This document shows positions 53,169-63,064 of a DNA stretch of 64,000 nt, piece after piece; positions within the stretch are counted from its first letter, which is position 1, and each line of letters opens with the position of its first letter. The notes under the pieces are model-generated. The model ran no database searches, had not been told where the DNA came from, and was given only the letters and a program-made list of their open reading frames with translations. Source of the DNA: Shimia isoporae. GTDB lineage: Bacteria > Pseudomonadota > Alphaproteobacteria > Rhodobacterales > Rhodobacteraceae. The stretch is from NCBI RefSeq assembly GCF_004346865.1, contig NZ_SMGR01000003.1:434001-498000 (forward strand), read 5' to 3'. The position numbers and the translations under genes are program-made.

Positions 53169-54785
53169 TCAGGCGTGTTCAGCCTTCACCATGTCCGCAC
53201 ATTTTTCGCCAATCATGATCGTTGGCGCGTTCGTGTTGCCACTTACAAGTGTCGGCATGACTGAGGCATCCGCCACCCTCAGCCCTTCCATGCCACGTAC
53301 CTTGAGCTCAGGGTCAACCACCGCCATCTCGTCGACGCCCATCTTGCAGGTTCCAACGGGGTGATAAACCGTATCGGCCCTTGACCGGATGTGATCTTCC
53401 CACTCCGCGTCTGTCATGTTGTCGTGCAGACCAAACAACTCCTTGTGTTTGTACCCCTTCATCGCCGGCGCCTCCATCACAGCCCGGGTCATCTTTGCGC
53501 CTTTGATCATGGTCTGCATGTCGCGGTCATCCGCAAAGAAATTCGGATCGATTTTTGGCGGCGCCAGCGGATCTGCGGAGTTGAGCGTCACCTCGCCACG
53601 AGAGTAGGGGCGCAACACGCAAATATGGCACGAGTACCCGTGACCGAGATGAAGCTTGCGCGCGTGGTCATCGACAATCGAAATCACGAAATGCGTTTGC
53701 ACGTCAGGCCGGTCGAGGCCACTGTCGGTTTTGAAGAACGAACCGGCTTCGGCAATCGTGGAAGCAATCATCGAGTTGCCGTCTTTGCGCCACTTGAAGA
53801 TTTCGCTGGTCAGCTTGGCCGTGGCCCGCAAGCCGATACCGATATTGTCGGTATCCTTGGTTTTGTAGGCGAGAATAAAGTCGATGTGGTCCTGAAGGTT
53901 TTGCCCGACGCCATCCAATTCATGTTGCAATTCAATACCATGCGGCGTGATATCTTCGGCCCTTCCAATGCCGGAGAGTTGCAGAAGCTGAGGACTTTGA
54001 AATGCGCCACCACACAGGATCACCTCCTTGTCAGCTCGCACCTCATGATCCTTTCGGCCTTGGCGATAGGCCACCCCGACGGCGCGCTTGCCCTCCAGCA
54101 GGATTTTTGTCGCGTGCGCTCCTGTGATCACGGTCAAATTGGGGCGGTCATCCATCACCGGATGCAAATACCCCGCAGCGGCTGAACAACGCTCCCCGTT
54201 CTTCTCCTGCGCATGAAACTGGGTGCACTGATAGATACCCGCGCCCTCGTTGTCGCCGTCGTTAAAATCTGCCGTCTCACGAATTTGCATCTCGCCATTT
54301 GCCTCGACGAAGGCCCGTGAAATTGGCCGCGGCGCTTTCGCGTTCGAGACTTGCAACGGACCGGAATCCCCGTGAAATTCGTCCCCGCCATTGATGTTGT
54401 TTTCTGCCTTTTTAAAGTACGGCAGCACCTCGTCCCAACTCCAGCCGGCACACCCGAGATCGGACCAGCCGTCATAATCCTCCCTCTGCCCCCGCACATA
54501 TAGCATGGCGTTTATCGCGCTTGACCCGCCCAGCGCCTTTCCCCTCGGTTGATAACCCTTGCGGCCTTTCAGTCCCTTTTGGGGCACCGTTTCAAAAGCC
54601 CAGTTGTTGATCTTGCCGTGTCCGGGCAACATCGCGATCACACCCATTGGCGCGCGAACCAAAATACCGTCACCTTTGCCGCCAGCTTCCAGCAAACACA
54701 CTTTCGTTGCCGGATTCTCGCTCAACCGCGCCGCAATAGTCGCACCGGCAGACCCCCCGCCAACAATCACAAAATCATAGCTCAA
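53169..54785 (-). CDS. GMC-family FAD-dependent alcohol/choline dehydrogenase
   Basis: A 538-residue flavoprotein. It shows [19 protein letters not shown] at the N-terminus, [19 protein letters not shown], the GMC signature [15 protein letters not shown], and [10 protein letters not shown] with the catalytic His, then [12 protein letters not shown]. It oxidises primary alcohols such as choline or longer-chain alcohols; betA-type partners (betB, betI) are not seen, so choline is not assured. The TTG start at 54785 is chosen because GGGGAGGGA sits 5 nt upstream and the FAD motif begins six residues in. Convergent with the LysR gene. Confidence 0.88.
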   Translation of the reverse strand: MSYDFVIVGGGSAGATIAARLSENPATKVCLLEAGGKGDGILVRAPMGVIAMLPGHGKINNWAFETVPQKGLKGRKGYQPRGKALGGSSAINAMLYVRGQREDYDGWSDLGCAGWSWDEVLPYFKKAENNINGGDEFHGDSGPLQVSNAKAPRPISRAFVEANGEMQIRETADFNDGDNEGAGIYQCTQFHAQEKNGERCSAAAGYLHPVMDDRPNLTVITGAHATKILLEGKRAVGVAYRQGRKDHEVRADKEVILCGGAFQSPQLLQLSGIGRAEDITPHGIELQHELDGVGQNLQDHIDFILAYKTKDTDNIGIGLRATAKLTSEIFKWRKDGNSMIASTIAEAGSFFKTDSGLDRPDVQTHFVISIVDDHARKLHLGHGYSCHICVLRPYSRGEVTLNSADPLAPPKIDPNFFADDRDMQTMIKGAKMTRAVMEAPAMKGYKHKELFGLHDNMTDAEWEDHIRSRADTVYHPVGTCKMGVDEMAVVDPELKVRGMEGLRVADASVMPTLVSGNTNAPTIMIGEKCADMVKAEHA

Positions 54786-55065
54786 AACAGTCCCTCCCCA
54801 GAGCCGCACCAGATGTCCTCCCAAACGTCCGGACACGCTTTTTCTATGTCCTCTCATAGAAGCAGGGCCCGCACGCGCGCGTCCAGTTTTTATAGGCATC
54901 ACGTGACCCAACGTTTTTTCACCCACAAAACAAAGGGTTTTCCACTTACTATCAAAGGGATACCTTCAGGCTGACGGGGAATTGTCTGGCATCCGCGCAC
55001 CAAACTCGACAAGGTAGTATCGCGTAGACGTCCGTTTTCAGGGCAGCAAGTGAGGTGAGCAAGAC

Positions 55066-57003
55066 GTGAGAGTTCCACATCGACTGGTGCGACTGACCGC
55101 CCTGTGTTTCGCGCTTCTTGTTCCCCCATTCCTTTTTGCGCAGGAAGGTCGCATACCCGCCTACGTGGGTTCCGAAACCTGCGCGGATTGCCATTCGGAA
55201 GCGTATGACGCATGGAAAACCTCCCATCACGGAGAGGCGTGGCGCAGGCCGGATGAGACCGTCCTTCAGGGCGCATTCGAAGGCGAGATATTCGAGCATA
55301 AGGGGATGCGCGCCACGTTCGACACAATAGAAGGCACTCGCCGAATATCTGTTGTCGAAGAAGACGGGAGCGAAGCCGTCTACGACTTGCATTCGGTGGG
55401 TGGCACCTATCCACTTCAACACCTCATTCTCGAAACCGAGGAAGGCCGCCTGCAAAGTTTTGACGTGGTTTGGGATGTCGATGCCCAGCGCTGGTACCAC
55501 TTGTATCCCGAGCAGGATTTGCCGCCACAGGACGCATTCCATTGGAGTGGCGCTTACAAGAACTGGAACGCACGTTGCGCCGAATGCCACGCCACGGGGT
55601 TTGAGAAGAACTATGACTTCCGCAACAAATCATACCGGTCAACTCAGGTCGAAATCGGCGTGGGTTGCGAAGCCTGCCATGGTCCTGGAGAGGCCCACCT
55701 GACGCTGCAAAATGGCGGCACGATCGATTGGGCGATTTCTGTCGATGACTATGGTTTTACCGCGCAGATGGCGGATCCGAAAAGCGCAATGGAGCAATGT
55801 GCCGGCTGCCATTCCCGACGCGAGGCCTTCGGCAACGGCAACCCGCTGCCCGGAACACGCTTTGCTGACGCCTATAACCTCGCAATGTTGCGCCCCGGCC
55901 TATACCACCCGGACGGTCAGATCCTCGATGAAGTTTACGTTTATGGCTCTTTCCTGCAATCCAAGATGCATCAGAAGGGTGTAACTTGCGCCAACTGTCA
56001 CACGCCGCACAGTGCCGAGACTTTGGCAGATGACAACGCGCTCTGTACCCAGTGTCATTCCCCTGCAGGCAACCCTGAATTCCCAACATTGCCGCTTGCG
56101 ACATATGACAGCCCCGACCACACCCATCATGAAGAAGGGACATCTGGCGCGCAGTGCGTGAACTGCCACATGACAGATCGGGTTTACATGGGCACCGACC
56201 CGAGACGCGATCACAGTTTCCGCGTTCCCCGTCCCGATCTGACTGGCAAGATCGGCACGCCCAATGCGTGCACTGCCTGCCACGATGACAAGCCTGCCCG
56301 CTGGGCCGCGGATCAAATCACACAATGGTTCCCGCAAGGACAGTGGACCCAGAAACACTACGGCGAAATTCTGGAAGCCGGCCGGCTGAACCCCGTTGCC
56401 GCCTCAACCGACTTGTTCACACTGGCGCAAAACGAAGCCACACCTGGCCTTATCCGGGCCACGGCTCTCTGGTTGCTCGGTCCCGGCGCGGCAAGTCTCG
56501 AAATCGATGCGCTCGGCGCATTTCTCGACAATCCGGATCCACAAATCCGTGTTGGTGCATTGGACGCGCTTAAACAACGATCTCCACTGGTCACAACGCC
56601 CTACCTTTTAAGAGGGCTGAATGACGAAACCCGAGCCGTGCGCATTGCCGCCGCGCGAGCGATTCTGAGCCAGCCTCCCAACCGTATCACCGACGAACTG
56701 CGGGCAGCCACACGGCAGGCCTATTCCGAACTGGGGGGTATGATAAGAAATCAACTGGATTTTGCCGAAGCCCACCTACAGCTCGGCGGCTATGCCATGG
56801 TCGCGGGCGACATTCGCTCTGCGGTGGTCGCGTTGACCGAAGCCGTCAGAATCAATCCGCAAACGCCTCAGGCTTGGGAGTCTTTGATTCGAATGACCGC
56901 TCAAATTGAAGGGCGCGACCGCGCACGTGAAATGGCCGAAACCGCGCTCAAGCTGAACCCCGGCACTGTTTCGCTCATTGAATTGGTCGATCAACTCAAC
57001 TGA
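55066..57003 (+). CDS. Octahaem c-type cytochrome with HEAT/TPR-like C-terminus
   Basis: A 645-residue periplasmic protein. Residues 1-25 form a signal peptide ending FAQ. Eight CxxCH haem sites follow: CADCH (39-43), CAECH, CEACH, CAGCH, CANCH, CTQCH, CVNCH and CTACH, all in the first 410 residues. The C-terminal third has HEAT-like (DALKQRSPLVTTPYLLRGLND) and TPR-like (AVRINPQTPQAWESL) helices. Haem number suggests electron transfer or a multihaem reductase/hydroxylamine-type enzyme; no catalytic residue can be assigned. A GTG start at 55066 has GAGGTGAG upstream. It is followed by a sulfatase gene. Confidence 0.85.
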   Translation: MRVPHRLVRLTALCFALLVPPFLFAQEGRIPAYVGSETCADCHSEAYDAWKTSHHGEAWRRPDETVLQGAFEGEIFEHKGMRATFDTIEGTRRISVVEEDGSEAVYDLHSVGGTYPLQHLILETEEGRLQSFDVVWDVDAQRWYHLYPEQDLPPQDAFHWSGAYKNWNARCAECHATGFEKNYDFRNKSYRSTQVEIGVGCEACHGPGEAHLTLQNGGTIDWAISVDDYGFTAQMADPKSAMEQCAGCHSRREAFGNGNPLPGTRFADAYNLAMLRPGLYHPDGQILDEVYVYGSFLQSKMHQKGVTCANCHTPHSAETLADDNALCTQCHSPAGNPEFPTLPLATYDSPDHTHHEEGTSGAQCVNCHMTDRVYMGTDPRRDHSFRVPRPDLTGKIGTPNACTACHDDKPARWAADQITQWFPQGQWTQKHYGEILEAGRLNPVAASTDLFTLAQNEATPGLIRATALWLLGPGAASLEIDALGAFLDNPDPQIRVGALDALKQRSPLVTTPYLLRGLNDETRAVRIAAARAILSQPPNRITDELRAATRQAYSELGGMIRNQLDFAEAHLQLGGYAMVAGDIRSAVVALTEAVRINPQTPQAWESLIRMTAQIEGRDRAREMAETALKLNPGTVSLIELVDQLN

Positions 57004-57250
57004 CATGAAAGTTCAATAGGTTAGAAAACACGTCTTTCGTATGCATTTGTGACGGTTTTCTGGATCGAGAACCCGAAAAGCCCTTAAGATAAAACGACTT
57101 TCGGAAAACCCACCGTTGACCGGTGGCATTTATGGGCGCAGTCTTGAAGGCGCGGTGGTCCAAGCTCCCAGCTTTGTGCTCGGAGCGCGGATTATGGACC
57201 AAACCTATTCGCTCGCCCCTGCGGCTGTAGTTTATTGGAGGAAACTTCGC

Positions 57251-58840
57251 ATGTTTGAATTTTCACGTGTTTTTAGAGGCATAGGGGGCGCGATAACATC
57301 CGCCACGCTGTTTGTTGCCTCAGCTGCCATGGCGCAGGACAAGCCAAACATTCTTGTAATCTGGGGAGACGATGTCGGACGTTCCAACATCTCTGCCTAC
57401 ACAATGGGTATGATGGGCTATCGCACGCCCAACATCGACCGGGTCGCAAACGAGGGCATGATCTTCACCGACTACTACGGTGAACAGTCCTGCACAGCAG
57501 GTCGTTCCTCTTACATCATGGGCCAGTCCGTGTTCCGTACCGGCCTGTCGAAAGTGGGCCTTCCCGGTGCCGAACTTGGCATGCAGGAAGAGGATCCAAC
57601 CATCGCCGGCCTGCTCAAGGCCGAAGGCTATGTAACCGGTCAGTTTGGCAAAAACCACCTAGGTGACCGTGACGAACACTTGCCGACAAACCACGGTTTT
57701 GACGAGTTTCTGGGCAACCTCTATCACCTCAACGCCGAGGAAGAGCCGGAAAACGAAGACTACCCCGGCGATGCTGTTATGGCTGATGGCCGCACCTTCC
57801 GCGAAACCTTTGGCCCACGCGGTGTGATCAAGTCATCTGCTGATGGCGAAATCGAAGACACCGGTCCGCTGACCAAGAAGCGTATGGAAACCGTTGATGA
57901 AGAAACCATCGCTGCCGCGGTCGACTTCATCAAACGCGCCAATGATCAAGGCAAACCCTTCTACGTCTGGTGGAACGGTACACGGATGCACTTCCGCACC
58001 CACGTCAAAGACGAGATGCGCGCTCAGGCAAACGAGATTGTCGGCAAGAAAGTGGATGAATACACCGCCGGCATGATCGAACATGATCTGCACGTCGGCC
58101 AACTGCTCGACCTGCTGGATGAACTCGGCATCGCAGACAACACAATCGTTCACTATTCCACGGATAACGGTCCGCACTACAACACATGGCCTGATGCGGC
58201 AGCCACGCCCTTCTTTGGTGAGAAAAACACTAACTGGGAAGGCGGCTGGCGCGTGCCTTCCATGGTACGCTGGCCCGGTAAGATCGAAGCGGGTTCCGTG
58301 TCCAACGAGATCATGCACCACATGGACTGGTTGCCGACCTATCTTGCCGCAGCAGGCAACCCCGACATCAAGGCACAACTGAAAGAAGGTGGTGTTCAGG
58401 CCATCGGTCGCGAGTACAAAGTTCACCTCGATGGTTATAACTTCCTGCCCCACCTGACTGGAGAAGAAGCCAAGGGACCTCGCAACGAGATTTTCTACTT
58501 CTCGGATGACGGCGACCTTACGGCTCTACGTTTCCAGGACTGGAAAATGCTGTTCATGGAGCAAAAGGAGTACAAAACCCTTCGCGCCTGGATCGAGCCG
58601 TTTACTCCGCTGCGCGTACCTCTGATCTTCAACCTGCGTCGCGACCCCTACGAGCGCGCGTATCAGACGTCAAACACCTACTATGACTGGCTGATCGACC
58701 GCGTGTATTTCCTCGTACCGGCCCAGCAGTATGTTGGCCAGTTCCTGGCCACTTTCCAGGAGTTCCCGCCGCGCCAGAAAGCCGCGAGCTTCAGCCTCGA
58801 ACAAGTCATGGACAAAATGACTCAGGCCGTCGGCGACTGA
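57251..58840 (+). CDS. Secreted sulfatase (formylglycine type)
   Basis: A 529-residue sulfatase of the alkaline phosphatase superfamily. A signal peptide covers residues 1-28 (ending AMAQ). The metal-binding NILVIWGDDVG lies just after it, and the active-site motif CTAGR has Cys81, which must become formylglycine. GKNHLGDRDEHLPTNHGFDEFLGN is the next conserved block. It hydrolyses sulfate esters, perhaps on algal polysaccharides or small aryl sulfates. TTGGAGGA precedes ATG 57251. No formylglycine-generating enzyme lies in the window, so the maturation partner must be elsewhere. An intrinsic terminator follows. Confidence 0.9.
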   Translation: MFEFSRVFRGIGGAITSATLFVASAAMAQDKPNILVIWGDDVGRSNISAYTMGMMGYRTPNIDRVANEGMIFTDYYGEQSCTAGRSSYIMGQSVFRTGLSKVGLPGAELGMQEEDPTIAGLLKAEGYVTGQFGKNHLGDRDEHLPTNHGFDEFLGNLYHLNAEEEPENEDYPGDAVMADGRTFRETFGPRGVIKSSADGEIEDTGPLTKKRMETVDEETIAAAVDFIKRANDQGKPFYVWWNGTRMHFRTHVKDEMRAQANEIVGKKVDEYTAGMIEHDLHVGQLLDLLDELGIADNTIVHYSTDNGPHYNTWPDAAATPFFGEKNTNWEGGWRVPSMVRWPGKIEAGSVSNEIMHHMDWLPTYLAAAGNPDIKAQLKEGGVQAIGREYKVHLDGYNFLPHLTGEEAKGPRNEIFYFSDDGDLTALRFQDWKMLFMEQKEYKTLRAWIEPFTPLRVPLIFNLRRDPYERAYQTSNTYYDWLIDRVYFLVPAQQYVGQFLATFQEFPPRQKAASFSLEQVMDKMTQAVGD

Positions 58841-58851
58841 TCTGAAAATTT

Positions 58852-58892
58852 GCGCGGCGCTCGTTTCTCTGGCGCCGCGCTGCCTTTTTTTC
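58852..58892 (+). terminator. Intrinsic terminator after the sulfatase gene
   Basis: GCGCGGCGC (58852-58860) pairs perfectly with GCGCCGCGC (58872-58880) over an 11-nt loop, followed by TGCCTTTTTTT. It lies 11 nt past the sulfatase stop and just before the phosphatase gene, so read-through may be partial. Confidence 0.8.
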
Positions 58893-58906
58893 GCAGGACT
58901 TTTGGT

Positions 58907-60595
58907 ATGGTGACGACAAAGCCGTTTTTGGCCTTGATGGGCTGCGCCCTCACACTTGCTCCCCTCCCCCTTCAAGCACAGGACGCGCCGAGACTGGTGC
59001 TGCAAATTACGGTGGACCAACTGCGCGGCGACTTGATCGAAAGGTTCGGGGCAGAACTCGGAGATGGCGGATTTAACCGCCTTAGAAAGTCCGGCGTCAC
59101 CTACGTCAACGCGCATCACCGTCACGCCAACAACGAAACAATTGTTGGTCACACCACGCTTTCGACCGGCGCCGATCCCGCAATTCACGGCATGGTCGCA
59201 AACCTTTGGTATGACCGTCAGAGTGGCGGACAGTTCTACAACGTACAGGACGCGGACTACCCTCTGGTTGGGGCAGCTGGCATCGATACCGAAAACGAAA
59301 TTGACCCGACCCAGCGCGCCGCAACGACAGATGGCCGTTCTCCCCGGAACATCGAAGTCTCCACGATCTCGGACGAAATCAAGATGTTCTACGGGGACCG
59401 CTCAAAGGTCTTTGGAGTGTCCATCAAGGACCGCGGCGCAATTGCTATGGCCGGTCACAGCGGTCAGGCTTACTGGTTTTCGAAGTCCGAAGGCCGTTTC
59501 GTGACCTCTACTTTCTACCGCGAGGATTACCCCGAATGGGTCGAAGACTGGAATGGCAGCGGCAAGGTCGGCGCCTATGCCAATACGTGGTGGACACTGC
59601 GCGACGAACGCGACACCTACCTGTTCGGAGACCGCGATGACCAACCGTGGGAAACCGATTTCCCGGGATATGGCCGCGTCTTTCCACACGATTTTGGCCC
59701 CGCCGACAGCAAGTACTATACCACGATCCTCACCCTGAGCCCCGCCGGTGACGCTCTGACCGCAGACTTCGCCAAAACACTGATGGACGCCGAAGCCGTG
59801 GGGCGGGACGAGGTGACCGACTACATGTCGGTGAGCTTCAGCTCCACAGATTACGTCGGACACATTTTTGGCCCGTCTTCTCTGGAAGCCGAAGACAACA
59901 TACGCCGTCTCGACGACACCCTGGCAGATTTTCTGGATCATGTGGATGCTACGGTGGGGCTGGACAAAACGCTGGTGGTTCTTTCGGCCGACCACGGGGC
60001 GCCGGACCATCCGCTTTATCTTGCCGAATTCGGCATCGAGTCGGACACGTTCGAGTTTGACCGCACCGATATGCTTCCGGGTTCAGTACGGTTGCAGGCC
60101 AAATTGGGTGGCGCACGCGATCTGGTGCGCAATTATTCCAACCCGTACATGTACCTTGATCGCATCGCGATCGAGACCCGCGGGCTGGACGTGGCGGCCG
60201 TCGCGGACGATTTGTCCAAGGAACTGACCCGCCTCGAGGGCATCGCCCGTGCCATTCCAAGTTGGCGCCTGCGGAATGACAAGCTCGACAGCGACTATAT
60301 TTCGCAAGCGATCCGCGCGAACTTTCACCCCGAACGGTCCGGCGACATTTATATCGTGTTTGATCCCCACTGGTTCATCGCCGACTTTGATGGCCTGACC
60401 GTGGCCAGCGCCCACGGTTCTCCATGGTCTTATGACACCCATGTCCCGATCATCATCGCCGGCCCGGGCATCGAGCCTGCCCGTGTGACGCGACGCGTGG
60501 AAACCGTCGATGTCGCGGCCACGATCGCCACCTATCTCGGTACGAAACTGCCGTCCGGCGCGCATGGCGAACCGCTCGCAGAAGTGACCCGCTGA
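58907..60595 (+). CDS. PafA-like alkaline phosphatase / type I phosphodiesterase
   Basis: A 562-residue secreted enzyme. A signal peptide ends near LQAQD (residues 1-25). The metal site VLQITVDQLRGDL follows, then the nucleophile region ANNETIVGHTTLSTGADPAI with the likely catalytic Thr. DHGAPDHPLYLAEFG and AHGSPWSYDTHVPI carry the other metal ligands. This is the nucleotide pyrophosphatase/PafA branch, which removes phosphate from mono- or diesters in the periplasm. ATG 58907, with AGGACT upstream, gives the signal peptide. It precedes the MoxR gene by 16 nt and probably begins that operon. Confidence 0.87.
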   Translation: MVTTKPFLALMGCALTLAPLPLQAQDAPRLVLQITVDQLRGDLIERFGAELGDGGFNRLRKSGVTYVNAHHRHANNETIVGHTTLSTGADPAIHGMVANLWYDRQSGGQFYNVQDADYPLVGAAGIDTENEIDPTQRAATTDGRSPRNIEVSTISDEIKMFYGDRSKVFGVSIKDRGAIAMAGHSGQAYWFSKSEGRFVTSTFYREDYPEWVEDWNGSGKVGAYANTWWTLRDERDTYLFGDRDDQPWETDFPGYGRVFPHDFGPADSKYYTTILTLSPAGDALTADFAKTLMDAEAVGRDEVTDYMSVSFSSTDYVGHIFGPSSLEAEDNIRRLDDTLADFLDHVDATVGLDKTLVVLSADHGAPDHPLYLAEFGIESDTFEFDRTDMLPGSVRLQAKLGGARDLVRNYSNPYMYLDRIAIETRGLDVAAVADDLSKELTRLEGIARAIPSWRLRNDKLDSDYISQAIRANFHPERSGDIYIVFDPHWFIADFDGLTVASAHGSPWSYDTHVPIIIAGPGIEPARVTRRVETVDVAATIATYLGTKLPSGAHGEPLAEVTR

Positions 60596-60611
60596 CCTCA
60601 AGGAGATCCCA

Positions 60612-61604
60612 ATGACCCCATTGGAACAGATCAATAGCCTGCGCGACCGCATGGGCGAAAGCATCATTGGCCAGCGCGATGTAATCGACCGCCTGCTGAT
60701 CGGGTTGCTGGCAAACGGCAACTTGCTTCTGGAGGGTCTTCCGGGTCTGGCCAAGACACGCGCAGTCAAGGCACTGGCCAAGAACATGGAGTGTGCCTAC
60801 TCGCGAATCCAATTTACGCCGGACCTGCTGCCTGCCGACGTGACTGGCACCGAAATGTATGTCGCCGGCGCCGCTGACGGAGAACAATTCAAGTTCCAGC
60901 CCGGACCTATCTTCGCAAACATCGTTCTGGCTGACGAAATCAATCGCGCGCCGGCCAAAGTGCAGGCCGCGCTTCTGGAAGCAATGGAAGAGCGTCAGGT
61001 GACGGTCGCCGGTACGACCCACAAGATGGACCCGCTGTTCATGGTGATGGCAACCCAGAACCCCGTGGAACAGGAAGGCACCTATCCGCTACCCGAAGCG
61101 CAGATGGACCGCTTCCTGATGCACGTGAATATCACCTACCCCCCGCTTGAGGACGAGATCGAGGTGATACGCCTTGTCCGCGGCGAAGAACAAGCCGCGC
61201 ATGTACCCAAGAATGAAGGTGGAACCAAAGAGACGCTTGCGCCAATTCCGCAAGAGGCGGTTTTCGACGCCCGTAGAGCAATTGCCGCTCTCCATACCTC
61301 GGAGGCCATCGAAACTTACATGGCCACTTTGGTACAGGCCACACGAACGCCAGCTGACTTTTCAGAAAACCTTGCACGTTGGATCGAACTCGGTGGCAGC
61401 CCCCGCGCTTCTCTTGCGCTTGACCGGTGTTCCCGCACCCATGCTTGGATGGCGGGCCGGGATTACGTCGATCCTGAAGATGTGCGCGCCATCGCGCCCG
61501 ACGTTTTCCGGCATCGGCTCGGACTGACTTTCGAGGCACAGGGCGAAGGCATCTCCGCCGATCAGGTCGTGGCGGAACTGCTGTCCGTCGTGGCCCTTCC
61601 GTAA
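60612..61604 (+). CDS. MoxR-type AAA+ ATPase
   Basis: A 330-residue AAA+ ATPase with the MoxR Walker A GLPGLAKTRAVKALA, Walker B IVLADEINRAPAKVQAALLEAM, and sensor block MVMATQNPVEQEGTYPLPEAQ. AAGGAG lies 7 nt before ATG 60612. MoxR ATPases act as chaperones with VWA-domain partners to mature or insert metal-dependent complexes. It begins a Bat-like run with DUF58, DUF4381 and VWA genes, all coupled or nearly so. The client is unknown; the sulfatase, phosphatase and cytochrome upstream are possible candidates. Confidence 0.92.
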   Translation: MTPLEQINSLRDRMGESIIGQRDVIDRLLIGLLANGNLLLEGLPGLAKTRAVKALAKNMECAYSRIQFTPDLLPADVTGTEMYVAGAADGEQFKFQPGPIFANIVLADEINRAPAKVQAALLEAMEERQVTVAGTTHKMDPLFMVMATQNPVEQEGTYPLPEAQMDRFLMHVNITYPPLEDEIEVIRLVRGEEQAAHVPKNEGGTKETLAPIPQEAVFDARRAIAALHTSEAIETYMATLVQATRTPADFSENLARWIELGGSPRASLALDRCSRTHAWMAGRDYVDPEDVRAIAPDVFRHRLGLTFEAQGEGISADQVVAELLSVVALP

Positions 61605-61610
61605 GGCGCG

Positions 61611-62588
61611 ATGGCTGATCGTGCTGCCATATCGCGCACAGGTATCGGTCATGGCTCCGCCTCGTCCGATCTGGACCCACGCGTTCACCTGACATTACCG
61701 GGACTGCGTGCGCTCGAAGCGCAGGCACGCGCCATTTCTTTCTTGCCCAAACAACCTGCCAAATCAGCACTGAATGGCCGCCATTCGTCACGCATTCGCG
61801 GTCGCGGGCTCGATTTTGAAGAACTGAGGGAATACCTGCCAAGTGATGACGTGCGCGCTATTGACTGGAAAGTCACGGCCCGTACGGGCACGCCTTTTGT
61901 CCGTGTCTATACCGAAGAACGAGACCGACCGACTCTGATTGTTGTGGACCAGCGTATGTCCATGTTTTTTGGCACACGACACAACACCAAGGCCGTCACC
62001 GCCGGTGAGTGTGCGGCGATTGCGGCCTTTCGCATTCTCGATCAAGGGGATCGCGTTGGCGGTATCGTGTTCGGCGATCAGCACATTGCAGAAGTGCGAC
62101 CGAAACGCAGTCGTGCGAGCCTGACTCAGTTCCTTTCTCGGGTCGCGGATGCCAATGCGTTGCTGCACGCCAATGCACCAGAAGTGAAGCCGACCACCAT
62201 CAATCAGGTGCTTCGTTCTGTGCAAAAGATTGCCACCCGCGATCACCTTGTCATAATCATCAGCGACTTTAGCGCCGTGAACGACGCCACGCGTCACCTT
62301 TTGGGTGGAATTTCACGCCGCAACGATTTGATCCTCGGCCTTGTGACTGACCCGTCCTCCGACGACCTGCCAGACAACGCACGTGTTACGGCTTCTGATG
62401 GCACGTTGCAGGCAGAATTGAACCTCAATGACGCGACGGTGCGCCAAGACCTGCTCAATCTCAGCCGTGGGCGCATCGCGGACGTCCTCGCCTGGCAAAA
62501 CCACATGAAGGTCTCGATACTGCCTCTAACTACGGCCAAAGACACGCTGCCACAGATGTTGGGCTTGATGGGACGGGCTCAGAAATGA
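61611..62588 (+). CDS. DUF58-domain protein
   Basis: A 325-residue protein with the DUF58 core: RIRGRGLDFEELREYLPSDD then VRAIDWKVTARTGTPFVRVY and a VWA-like fold with LIVVDQRMSMFF. DUF58 proteins accompany MoxR ATPases and are thought to act as adaptors. There is no clear membrane segment. It begins 7 nt after moxR and overlaps the next gene by 4 nt, so the operon is tight. Confidence 0.9.
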   Translation: MADRAAISRTGIGHGSASSDLDPRVHLTLPGLRALEAQARAISFLPKQPAKSALNGRHSSRIRGRGLDFEELREYLPSDDVRAIDWKVTARTGTPFVRVYTEERDRPTLIVVDQRMSMFFGTRHNTKAVTAGECAAIAAFRILDQGDRVGGIVFGDQHIAEVRPKRSRASLTQFLSRVADANALLHANAPEVKPTTINQVLRSVQKIATRDHLVIIISDFSAVNDATRHLLGGISRRNDLILGLVTDPSSDDLPDNARVTASDGTLQAELNLNDATVRQDLLNLSRGRIADVLAWQNHMKVSILPLTTAKDTLPQMLGLMGRAQK

Positions 62589-63064
62589 GCGGAACGACCG
62601 AAAACGAGAGCCTCGTCGGCCTGATCAATCAGTTAGCCGAAGTGCCAACCCCCGCTCCGGTCAGCATGGCGCCTCAAACACCGGGTTGGGCAATACTGGC
62701 GGCCTTGATCGCGGTCGGCCTATTTTGGTTGGCCCGACGATATTGGATCAGTCACAAGGCGAACGCCTATCGCCGCGCGGCCCTCAAGGCCCTGAACTCC
62801 GCCGGCAATGATCCCGCAGCTGTGTCTGCAATCCTAAAACGTACTGCATTGGCCGCCTATGGACGGGCCGAAGTTGCTGCTCTGACGGGCTCGGAATGGC
62901 TGGATTTTCTCAACCGGACAAGCGGAAAATTTGTGGGAGATACCGGAACCGCGATCGTTTCCGCAGCTTACGCAAAATCCCCGATTCAAGCGCCTGACCT
63001 CAACCATCAAGCGCGTCATTGGGTTGCCCATCATCCACCGAGTCCGGAGACGCGTGATGATTGA
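62585..63064 (+). CDS. DUF4381-domain membrane protein
   Basis: A 159-residue protein with one membrane helix near residues 36-55 (WAILAALIAVGLFWLARRYW) and a C-terminal cytoplasmic part containing YRRAALKALNSAG and WLDFLNRTSGKF, as in DUF4381 proteins of Bat-type clusters. Its start overlaps DUF58 and its stop overlaps the VWA gene. Function is not established for the family. Confidence 0.85.
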   Translation: MSGTTENESLVGLINQLAEVPTPAPVSMAPQTPGWAILAALIAVGLFWLARRYWISHKANAYRRAALKALNSAGNDPAAVSAILKRTALAAYGRAEVAALTGSEWLDFLNRTSGKFVGDTGTAIVSAAYAKSPIQAPDLNHQARHWVAHHPPSPETRDD